DNA of 64,000 nt from the NCBI GenBank assembly GCA_001939145.1, contig LSRX01000007.1, forward strand, positions 1 through 64,000. The letters run 5' to 3'. The notes beneath the pieces are model-generated. The model made no database searches. It had not been told where the DNA came from and saw only the letters and a program-made list of their open reading frames with translations. The translations under genes were made by a program, and so were the position numbers. Position 1 is the stretch's first letter. Every line of letters starts with the position of its first letter. Below, piece by piece: positions 55,835 through 64,000 of the stretch. This DNA comes from Symbiodinium microadriaticum (taxonomy: Eukaryota > Sar > Dinophyceae > Suessiales > Symbiodiniaceae).

Positions 55835-56203
55835 TTGACTTCTGACCTACAGTACATAAGCTCTACGAAACCAAGAAAAGGCGGACAAAAGATCCCAGAA
55901 AGCATCCTGGAGGCACATGTTTCCGACCGCCGTGCTAGTTTAGGGCTTCTTTGCTTAGAGACCGCTTTACAAGACCTACACCTTTTGCATCCCGAAACCT
56001 TGCATAAGACCCTGCTCCATCTGGAAGCAGAGGACATCGAAAACCGTGGCGTGGACCTTTACCCTCTAACTCTGCACCCTAAGCTCTTGCTAATCCGGCC
56101 TTGCATGTGCGCAGGGCGGCACAGGCCGCGCGAAGCCCTGCGCTGCACAGCGTGGCAGCGGCCACCTGATAAAAAGATAGAACAGGGCTGGGGTGGGGGG
56201 TAA
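55835..56203 (+). CDS. Hypothetical ORF, 122 codons
   Basis: Open + frame with a Leu/His/Glu-rich middle (LETALQDLHLLHPETLHK) suggesting helices, ending in a Gly-rich tail before TAA. A CCTACAG acceptor lies at about 55852. Better than most frames here; no domain recognised. Confidence 0.35.
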   Translation: MTSDLQYISSTKPRKGGQKIPESILEAHVSDRRASLGLLCLETALQDLHLLHPETLHKTLLHLEAEDIENRGVDLYPLTLHPKLLLIRPCMCAGRHRPREALRCTAWQRPPDKKIEQGWGGG

Positions 56204-56505
56204 ATATGTCTATGTCAGGACTATCACTAAGGGGATAAACGCAGCAAAAACTCAGACATCCGTAATCGGGAGTTAGGTAACGAGGTCACTAACCCCAAAA
56301 AGGAGCTCAAACCAACCCTATACTGACTTAGCCGAAATAAGTCTGCGCCATTCCAGGGGCGTGGGCACAGGGCCGCAATGCGCGTAGGGCTTTTGTGATC
56401 CGGGTAGTAATGTTTAGGAACTTTAAAGGTTAGTGGCTTCAATATTTAGCTGGGATGTGAAGCTTGCAGGTTCAGGGGTGGTACGAAGGACCTGAGCCTC
56501 AAAGT

Positions 56506-56724
56506 TTAATATTTTGGTGGCTGAAGTGTTCTCCTACCATTTGATCCTAACCATAAATAGTAAGTCCATGGTCGCAGCCTTCGGTCAAATAGATACCGTT
56601 GGAACTGCCTGAGCCTATGCCGGGCCGAAGGTGAGAGCCGCATCTTTGACAACTTGATGCCCTCTATGCACTGGTCAACGAAGTCAACACATTCGGGGCG
56701 GCAAGCAAGCATGTGTCTGCGCAC
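56506..56724 (-). CDS. Candidate exon, basic peptide
   Basis: Follows a GCGCAG acceptor. Encodes a protein-like peptide with CVDFVDQCIEGIKLSKMRLS and an Arg-rich segment around HRLRQFQRYLFDRRLRPW, up to a TTTATG-GTTAGG donor near 56545. The frame continues to 56506. Basic and helical, possibly nucleic-acid-binding; no family recognised. Confidence 0.42.
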   Translation of the reverse strand: MRRHMLACRPECVDFVDQCIEGIKLSKMRLSPSARHRLRQFQRYLFDRRLRPWTYYLWLGSNGRRTLQPPKY

Positions 56725-57075
56725 AAACTATGGCCTGTGAAACCACTGCTGCACTCCAATAGTGGTTGTGCCGTTGTGCCTCTTTAAACGGAGGTATGCG
56801 GAAGCATCGGGAGCTCTTGCCACGTCAAGCCTGAGCTTGGTTTAACCGCTCAAACGAAATAACATTGCTGGGGCGTCAAGTTCACGCCCCAAATCGTCCC
56901 TCCTCATAGCCAGCTAGATGACCTCGACCCGCGACCCAATCTGGTTCCATTGGAATCTTTGATCAGTTCCCGAAACTATCTGTTACTTACTTTCCTGACC
57001 TCTAAACCGTTTAGGCCAGTTTAGGTTGGTGTTGTGTTCAAACCTTGCACTTCAAGCTGCGGTGTTGTATGTGGG

Positions 57076-57185
57076 GGTTTCCGAAAACATGGGACCCTAA
57101 TATAGTACCCTAAATACTAGGACCCTTATTATAAGGACCCCCAAAATAAGGCACCCTAATGTTCGGAAAGTCCCATGTAGCCGTG
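57076..57185. mobile_element. Imperfect foldback
   Basis: TTTCCGAAAACATGGGACC near the left end pairs partly with the complement of GTTCGGAAAGTCCCATG at the right end, with CCTTATTATAAGG in the middle. Confidence 0.35.
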
Positions 57186-57259
57186 GACGCGTTTAGATCC
57201 TAGGTTGCCCGGCTGGTCGCTCTAACACCGGCTATTTCAAGCTGATGACAGCGCTTAAT

Positions 57260-57553
57260 TTAATTATGTATACTGTAACAAAAGGGGGGTTTTGCATGTT
57301 GAAGATGAAGACCAGAACAAGACCTTGATCCTTTGAGCGCCTTTGCCCCTGAATCACCGAACCGCCTAAGGTTTCGATGCGCCCTTAAACCCTGTCTGGC
57401 TGTTCGGCTGCCTCTGCCGGCAAAGCGGACCACAATTCTCGGCCTGCCCGGTTCACAGGACAAACTATGACGTCGCCACAATGTGCATTTTGGTGCACCT
57501 AAACCCCGAGCCAACACATCACCGAAAAAAATACAGATTGGTAGCTCACACAA
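57260..57553 (-). CDS. Hypothetical ORF, 97 codons
   Basis: ATG-started minus frame, Arg/Gly/Ser/Cys-rich. Weak protein-like character and no motif. Confidence 0.22.
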   Translation of the reverse strand: MCELPICIFFGDVLARGLGAPKCTLWRRHSLSCEPGRPRIVVRFAGRGSRTARQGLRAHRNLRRFGDSGAKALKGSRSCSGLHLQHAKPPFCYSIHN

Positions 57554-58094
57554 CTGGGTTTGAGGCGAGGCTGTGTGTCCGCCAAGTGTGGCAAACTTAA
57601 TGACGGTGGTTCGTCTTGGCGTAACGGCTATAGCATAGTCAACGAGGATTTTTCGTATCAGCTGTCAACACGCCGGTCGAGAAACTCGGAAAAACAAACC
57701 CTGAAGGTCCATGATCCTTACTAAGCTGAACGCTTTAAACTACAAACCCTCAACGCAGGACCCTCAACCTTGAACTCTCAAGACCCACAACACGTATGCC
57801 CGTAAACCCTTCGATTGAACCCTGCCTTGGAGACAGTCCGAGCTGGTCGCCAAAAAACGAATCGCCACCGAAGGGTCCTACCAAAAGATGATGAAAAAAG
57901 GGCTCTGAAAAGTAAGAAAATGTAGCGAACAAGTCTTAGAAGCTTTTGATCATCAGGTTAAATAAAGTTTCTTTGCGGAATACCCTAGACCCCAAACCCC
58001 TAAACCCCGAAAGCCTAACCCCTTAACCCTAAACTGCAAGATCTATTTCTCTGGGGTTTTATGGTGATCAAGCGGCCATGCCAGAGAATTTCAC

Positions 58095-58385
58095 ATCCCA
58101 TTCGTTCATTCATTCACGCATTCATTTTCTGATTATTTCAGTCACTCATTCTCTCTCTCGTTCGCTCCACTCAGCCATTCGTTCATTCGTTCGTTCATTC
58201 ATTCGCTCAGTCTTTTCATGTCATTTCATGACATTTAATTTGGTTTCAGTCCATCAGTCAACCATTCATTTATCCTTCGCTCATTCCTTCATTCACTCAT
58301 TCATCTATTCACTCGTTCACCCATTCCTTCATCCTTCTATCCTTTCATTTCATTCCATTCCTTTCCATTTCGTTCCATTCCATTG
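58095..58385. repeat. Degenerate CATT tetranucleotide array
   Basis: About 290 bp of TTCATTCATTC/GTTC variants. Confidence 0.95.
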
Positions 58386-59200
58386 AATAGGTAAATGTAA
58401 ATGTGATACTCAGACTACACTGCCTACACTTGGTACGATTATTCGTGCACAGCAGAATGTATGCGTACTTTAGGTATCACTGAAAATGGAAGTGGGCATG
58501 GATAGGCTGCTTGTACGGGTATGACGATTATAATTCCAGTACGCGCACCGTACCGCAATTATAACAATGGGTCACGGACTGTTGCGAATAGCCGCTATTG
58601 ACGAAATTCACTGCAATTCCACTGCCATGGTGTTAAGATTACAGCTATAACGGCATTTACTTAGCAATACGGCTTGGTGTTGCATGTACGGTTGTAAAAG
58701 ATTGCGAAACAAATGGGGCGATATTGAAATTTGTGGTGCATAAAGAAGTGGGAGCTCAATAGCAGTGTCGTTGTGTAAAACCAGCGGTAACGACAGATGA
58801 TTAGATGGTTACCCACCTAGATATAAACTCGGCTCGACAAGACAAGGAATCACGGAATGATCAAACGATACAAACGACGACATGGTTTATTCTAACTATA
58901 TGTTTGATGAATGCCGCTTCTGCGAGATCTGTTGCAGTTGCTACTCATGAGGCTTAGTAAGCCCGGTTGCGCATACGGGCATGTGTAAGCACAAGACCTG
59001 AATGAAATAATTCGTTCTGAAACGACTACTGGGTACCGGAGTATTCAGAAACGGAGCCTGTTGAGCAAACTTACATAGACCAATAGTAGAATACTAAAGG
59101 AACTGTATAAATGCTGTGGTACAAGGTTTAAGGTTTAGGGCTTTGGTATGGGAATCCCCGGCAAGAGCGCAGTTGATTTTACAGGTTTGGGTTTTACATG
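58386..59200. other. No gene seen
   Basis: Mixed AT-leaning sequence almost without telomere-type motifs, unlike its surroundings. Confidence 0.5.
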
Positions 59201-59579
59201 ATTGTCTTATCCAGTGCCAACTAGCCATAGTAGTCGGAACACCAGAACCCAAAAGACAAAACCACACAACAAAAACAACAAACAAGCATTAAACACGACA
59301 AAACGAGATCAAATTGAAATCAAAGAACCAAAACAACCAGTGCCGGCATTCTCTCTGGATCTGTGGTTTGTGTTTTTTGGTCTCAGGCTGGGGGTTCGAA
59401 GCCACAGGAATACAAACCAACAAAGACACAGAATTATCATTGCAGTTCCGCTGCGTTTCGTTTTTTTTTTTTCGGTGGAGTGGTTAAAAGTTCGATTCTA
59501 GCCGAAAGCAAGGCTCGAATCCCGAACCCACTAGCAAGTAGGAACCGCGGGTGGGAGGGATGTGTCCATCTATATATAC

Positions 59580-59835
59580 TTCTGTTTATTTGTTTATTTA
59601 TCTATTTTTCTATTTTTGTTTATTTTTACACACACATATGTATATGTGTATAATACACGCATATGTATATATATATATATATGTATGTATGTATATATAT
59701 ATATGTACATGTGCATGTACATGCCTATGTATAATGTGATGTTATATGTTTGTAATTGTTTGCTTATTTGTAGGCACACATAAATACATACATGCATGCA
59801 TACATACATAAATACGTGCATGCATGTCTCTATGC
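59580..59835. repeat. TTTAT, TA, CATG microsatellites
   Basis: TTTATTTAT-like start, then TATATG/GTAT and CATACATG repeats. Open frames here are repeat read-through. Confidence 0.85.
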
Positions 59836-60037
59836 ACATATATACACACGCACACCTACATATAATGGATGTGCAGTATGTGCTTTACTTTTTCTGGTGT
59901 ATGTCTGTATGGATAGCTGGAAATCCAGTCAATCCCTAAACCGTCGCTCCGAGGCTTTCTAAAGCCCCTCCACAGATTTAGGCACTTAGGGCGGGGGGTT
60001 AGGGTTTAGTGTTTAGGGTTAGGCGTAAAGTCTGAAA

Positions 60038-60139
60038 TATATGGGTAGTTCTCTAAAGCAGGCTCCCTTTTTAGGGTCCCCATTATACTGCGGCACCCTT
60101 ATTTCACAGGACCCTAAAAGGGACAACTACCCATGTATA
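60038..60139. mobile_element. Foldback element, about 102 bp
   Basis: Outer arms TATATGGGTAGTT and complement of AACTACCCATGTATA; inner arms CCCTTTTTAGGGTCC and GGACCCTAAAAGGG; the left arm carries about 14 extra bases. Confidence 0.6.
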
Positions 60140-60371
60140 CAAAGAGGATGATCCCAGAATCCTTGCAAGGCCCAAGAAAGGTCTGCACTCTTTCCGAAAG
60201 CTTCCTGGTGCCTTCAACGGATTGAAGGGGTGGTTTCGGCTTCGGGTTTAGGGTTTAGGGTTTGGGGTTTAGGTGGGGTTGGGTACTCTGAGGGCTCGAG
60301 TCGGACCCCTGTCTTCCGAACCGGGTGGGGGGGGGTTGGGGGTTCGAGTGAAATCTCACGTGCCCTGCAAG

Positions 60372-60479
60372 GAATCCGTTTCAGAAGACAGCCTCGTAGT
60401 CGAAGACGGCACGGCCCTCACCTTGACTCATGACATAGGACGTCGAAACCGTCATACATTGATACGTCTTCCTGCAAAG
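60372..60479 (+). CDS. Candidate internal exon, 36 codons, phase 0-0
   Basis: Starts after CCCTGCAAG and ends at CCTGCAAAG before GTCCTGG. The 108-nt exon is fully open in phase 0 and encodes ESVSEDSLVVEDGTALTL followed by a His/Arg-rich part ending LPAK. Composition is clearly protein-like and the same frame is open on both sides. Neighbouring exons are not identified; TTTAGGG and CCCTAAA runs lie in both presumed introns. Confidence 0.48.
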
Positions 60480-61221
60480 GTCCTGGTTTCCCGAAACCCA
60501 AACCCTAAACCTTCCCCCCCCCCCAGAGCTAATATGCTGTTGCAAAGCCGAAGTGCGTATCGTCGTACCAGGAACCTCGGATTAGGGCCCCCAAATCTCG
60601 AGCCATATATCCTGAGCCTCAATCGCTAGTTCAANCCCCCGCAACCCGCAAGCCCCAGAATCGAAGCAGCAGAACTTGCACGTAACCAAATTCAACACGC
60701 TGGAGCTACTGGGTTTCACATCCATCCGGCTCCCTGCTTGAGGATGTCAGGGTGTAGGCGGTTTAGGGTTTAGGCGGTTCAGGTTTAGGCGGTTCAGAAT
60801 TTAGGGGTTTAGGGTTTTTTTCGGCGGTTTAGGATTGAGGGGGTGTAGGGGTGTAGGGGTGTAGGCGGTTTAGGGTGTAAGGTCGGGAGACCAAGGCCGT
60901 CAAGCGAAGTGCCATGCTTTCTTTCTTCTGCTGTGGCCAGGGCTTCCTGATCAACAACTGGAGTCGGCTCTGCATCACGTACCCCGGGGTCATGGTCAGA
61001 AACCCTAACCCCTAAACCCGAAATCCTAAACCCTATGACCCCTAAACCCCTAAGCCCTATACCCTAACCCTAAATCCTAACCCCCAAAAACCCCTAGGCT
61101 CTTTACCCTAAGCCCTAAACTCTAGAGCCCTAGATCACGTGCCCAAGAGGTCCGGGTGAGAAGAACTCCCGCCCCTTGGCAAGCTGCTCGGGGTACACAG
61201 ACCCAATGCCGAAAAGCACCT

Positions 61222-61385
61222 GGTTCTTGTTAAAAGGCATGTGATATAAGTTACTATAGCATAATAAGGGTTTGGGGATTAGGGCCAAGGAGTTTAACTT
61301 AAGTTACCATAATAGGGACCTCTAGTAAATAAAGTGGGTGCTTTCCTTACTATAGTAGCTTAAATCAAACCGCTTTACAAGAACC
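61222..61385. mobile_element. Foldback element, about 164 bp
   Basis: Arms of about 37 bp: GGTTCTTGTTAAAAGGC...GTTACTATAG on the left, inverted copy CTATAGTAGC...TTTACAAGAACC on the right, with a few indels. Confidence 0.6.
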
Positions 61386-61462
61386 CAGCGGAGCCTCGGA
61401 ATCGTCGTTAAACACTTGAAGCCGTTCCTGTTCGCTAAGGAATAGTCTTTGAGCCATGGCCA

Positions 61463-61542
61463 TAATTAGAATATGGTTTGGGGGTATCATATCTTATACT
61501 ATAGCTATATAATAAGGAGCCCCCAAAGCCCTATTCTAGTTA
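61463..61542. mobile_element. Foldback element, about 80 bp
   Basis: TAGAATATGGTTTGGGGG (61467) pairs with the complement of CCCCCAAAGCCCTATTCTA (about 61520-61538); AT-rich loop. Confidence 0.5.
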
Positions 61543-61557
61543 GTATAAGGACTTGTT

Positions 61558-62031
61558 TTTGAGACAAGACGACGAAGAGTTTTCGGCTCCGCAGGTGCGG
61601 CAAAAAAAGGAAGCCCGACCGAGTGGACAAGTGCGGTGAAGGGTTTGGATTCAAGTTTCAGGATTTTTCCCTCTCGCATGGCTGAGGATCTATGTCCACA
61701 AGGATTTGAGGTTTTGGATTGAAGGTCGCGACGAACACTGGGTTTAGCTTTGAGCCTTAGTGGCATGAGGATGCTATTTGTTGAGGGTTTTGGAGTTATG
61801 CGCGGGTTGGGTTCAGGACTGCTAAACCCTAAACTCTATGCCGGGGGCGGGGTCCGAGCTATGAAACCATGTGGTGTCTTCCGGCAATGTCGGGCTTGCC
61901 CTTCCTATGTCCATGGCGGTGTAGTGTTTTGGGTTCAGAGTGGGACAACTGAACGTCCCTCCTCGGTCGTCCACGGGCTCCCTCCTTTTTGCTGCTGGCT
62001 CAGCATGCAAGTAGTTGAAGGCAACTCCTGA
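61558..62031. other. Open frames on both strands, unresolved
   Basis: Short protein-like segments occur in + frames (61558-61640 and 61750-62031) and minus frames (61766-61536, 62064-61822). I cannot choose among them. Confidence 0.25.
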
Positions 62032-62156
62032 CTGATCAAAACCCGAATTCAACCCGGGAGCCACTAACGGGAGGTCTTGTTAGCAATGTACAAGTCTTAG
62101 GAAGTAGAATCGGGCTTTGGGGGTCCCCCCGCATGGGCGCTAATTTTTTGCAACAG

Positions 62157-62271
62157 GAACTCAAAGAAGTGGTAATGGTGACGACGTGCCTGCATTAAGT
62201 CCTGATCTCTACACCCCAAACCGAAGACAAAAACCTAGCAGGGCCGCAGGGCCACTCACCCCCCCCCCCAT
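62157..62271 (+). CDS. Candidate exon after TTTTTTGCAACAG
   Basis: The acceptor matches those at 10875 and 25985. In phase 1 the frame gives TQRSGNGDDVPALSPDLYT, then a basic/Pro-rich part that runs into a C-run. The 3' boundary is unknown. No family recognised. Confidence 0.32.
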
Positions 62272-62566
62272 CCCCGAAGAAAACAACAAACACCCAAACA
62301 CCAAACAGCCTAAATCCCCAAACCAGCCGCTCCAAACCAAAAAATCTGTCAACATCCCTTAGCCTTTGTGCCATTCGAGGACCCCATGAGCTGCAACAGC
62401 CTGCTTTTTTTTGTTAGGGCCTGTGGTTTCTTCAGCGCGGATGCCCTCATGCCCGCAAGACATAAGCTCGAAGTCGAAGTTTCGAGAAGCCAAAGCTTGA
62501 GTTAACTCCAGTCTGGGACTTCGAGATCTCAGATTTGCAGGATAAGTATTAAAGTAATGACTATTA

Positions 62567-62818
62567 TTGTTGCAAGTTTTAAGTATTGAGCGTTATCAGC
62601 ATAAACACATCGAATCGATTGTAAACGCATCAACTAAATGTTGGGGTGTCCTGCAGGTCTCAAGGAACACGAGTCATGGGCTGCGGGCCAGGTGTTGGAA
62701 CACGGCTTTGGATATAGCACGCTTTGAGGCTTTAAAGGTGTGGGGATGCAAAACACTTTCACTGTGTGGGCATGTAGGTAAGTCCATGTCCGGGGCTTTG
62801 CTGTCCTCTAGGGTTTAG
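62567..62818 (+). CDS. Hypothetical ORF, 83 codons
   Basis: Weakly protein-like + frame; a GTCCTGCAG acceptor (about 62656) and a GCCAG-GTGTTG donor (about 62689) inside it suggest only a small part may be an exon. Confidence 0.22.
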   Translation: MLQVLSIERYQHKHIESIVNASTKCWGVLQVSRNTSHGLRARCWNTALDIARFEALKVWGCKTLSLCGHVGKSMSGALLSSRV

Positions 62819-63589
62819 GGATTAGGGTTTAGGGACTGCTGCCATTCTGCAGCACACGTCCAGGATTGTCTAAACCCTGACCCCGAGATATAGCCGATAT
62901 AGCCTAAGCCCCTGACACTCAGAACCGAATCCTAAATCAACAACTGCTGCCTGGATCGCTAAACCGTACACCACCTGAGCCGTGTAAACCCTTGACAAAA
63001 CCAACCTGGCCCATCCAGCGACACTCCCACAGACTCCCGGGGCTGCTGATATAGCTGTCCGAATCCGACATCCTCAATACTCGCAACTTGGGTAAGAGGT
63101 CGAGCTTTGCGGGTTCTAGATTCTAGGTTTGTTCGGTTTACGGCTTTTTGCCTCCTACATGGCACGGATGCGCCCGCATTGCAGGATTCAGGGTGGAAGG
63201 ATGAAGGTTTAAGTAGGGCTTTATGCTATCTGTTATACCATATTAGTAGGATCTGTTATACCATATTGCATTATCATTGTACATAGAACTAACTTTAGTA
63301 TATCCCCCTGGTTTCAGGCCTGGGGTTGAACTTCCAACGAGTGGTGGGCTGAGGACCAGACCCCAAGTACAAGGCGAAACAACTTGAACAACTGTTCAGG
63401 ATTCGTGGCAGCCATGTTCTCGGAGGGCGTCTCGCTTAAGGGTTCGTCGGGTTTAAGTTTAGGGCATTGAGGCGCCCTCGGTTTGCTACCTCATGGCTGC
63501 ATGCATTTAATCTGTATCTTTCTTTTTTGTTGGGGGAGGGGGGGGCGGTGATACGTATACTTTAAAAACATAAGAATATCTGCATGTAT
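62819..63589. other. No gene seen
   Basis: Telomere-type motifs near 62810-62835; otherwise mixed sequence. Confidence 0.5.
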
Positions 63590-63905
63590 GCCTTTATCCA
63601 TGTATACATGTACACACCGACACACGTATACATATATACATGAACACACATATACATGTGTGCATATAGATGTGTATCTATGTGTTCATATAGATATACA
63701 CATCAGTATGTATATAAATGTGTGTGTAGTCGAGTCTGCAAGGATGGTCCCATATGTTTTTGTGGTTGCATATCTAAGTGTAAATATGTATATGTATGCA
63801 TGTGTGTGTGTGTCTGCCCACGCTCCTACATACGTAAGTCCATGTGTCGATATGTATATATATGTATACATATGTATGAATATATATATATATATACATA
63901 CCTAT
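63590..63905. repeat. CATA/GTGT microsatellite tract
   Basis: Degenerate CATATA, GTGTGT and TATG units; open frames on both strands are by-products. Confidence 0.85.
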
Positions 63906-64000
63906 GAAACCCGTCGGGGCCAAAAAAAGGGAATGTCTCGACATGACAAAAAAAATTGGCATCTCAAGAAAAAACAGAAGATGGCAGAAACTGGGTTGAT

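Noticed and set aside
58078-58386. 102-codon Ser/Phe/His-rich frame
   Set aside because: Translation of the CATT array.
59480-59535. Possible tRNA or tRNA-derived SINE (B-box-like GTTCGATTC and GCTCGAATCCC)
   Set aside because: No paired T-arm, anticodon arm or acceptor stem could be drawn.

Overview
The window looks like nuclear DNA of a eukaryotic alga, most probably a dinoflagellate. The evidence is: no bacterial-style gene packing; short exons with long introns; introns that frequently start with GC instead of GT and end AG before a G; SH3-like repeats and a TPR in one multi-exon gene; and TTTAGGG/CCCTAAA telomere-type motifs scattered in both orientations along nearly the whole 64 kb. 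The organism call is an inference. No rRNA, tRNA, CRISPR or operon was seen, and most of the sequence is non-coding.

The best gene lies on the minus strand at 30276-26244. Ten exons can be chained by reading frame: two to three SH3-like repeats, a short linker, an acidic glutamine-rich stretch and a C-terminal TPR. Six of its eight traceable introns begin with GC. Several carry a direct copy of the donor sequence at the acceptor (12 nt in one case, 11 nt in another), as expected if introns arrived as mobile elements with target-site duplication.

Elsewhere there are isolated candidate exons on both strands, recognised by an open frame, plausible composition and splice signals: + at 2850, 10888, 16727, 25363, 33831, 46386, 60372 and 62157; - at 31966, 38193, 39359, 45299 and 56724. 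No family can be named for these. Mobile-element remains are a Gag-like fragment with a CCHC zinc knuckle (1240-1695, -), a C-terminal piece of an IS1595/Merlin-like transposase (54368-54577, +) beside a large foldback, a frameshifted ORF that grades into a minisatellite (4340-5180), and a loose family of roughly 60-165 bp foldback elements.

Region by region: 0-5 kb holds retroelement debris and a minisatellite; 5-10 kb microsatellites, a minus-strand ORF cluster and an AT-rich block; 10-23 kb scattered candidate exons between telomere-like blocks; 23-24.6 kb three families of diverged tandem repeats; 25-34 kb the gene-richest part; 34-46 kb weak exons and telomere-like runs; 46.9-48.1 kb a large simple-repeat complex including a palindrome; 49-64 kb foldbacks, transposase debris and further isolated exons. 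Single N positions at 2746, 10223 and 60635 mark assembly joins; the one at 10223 is flanked by a perfect 98-bp duplication that looks artefactual.
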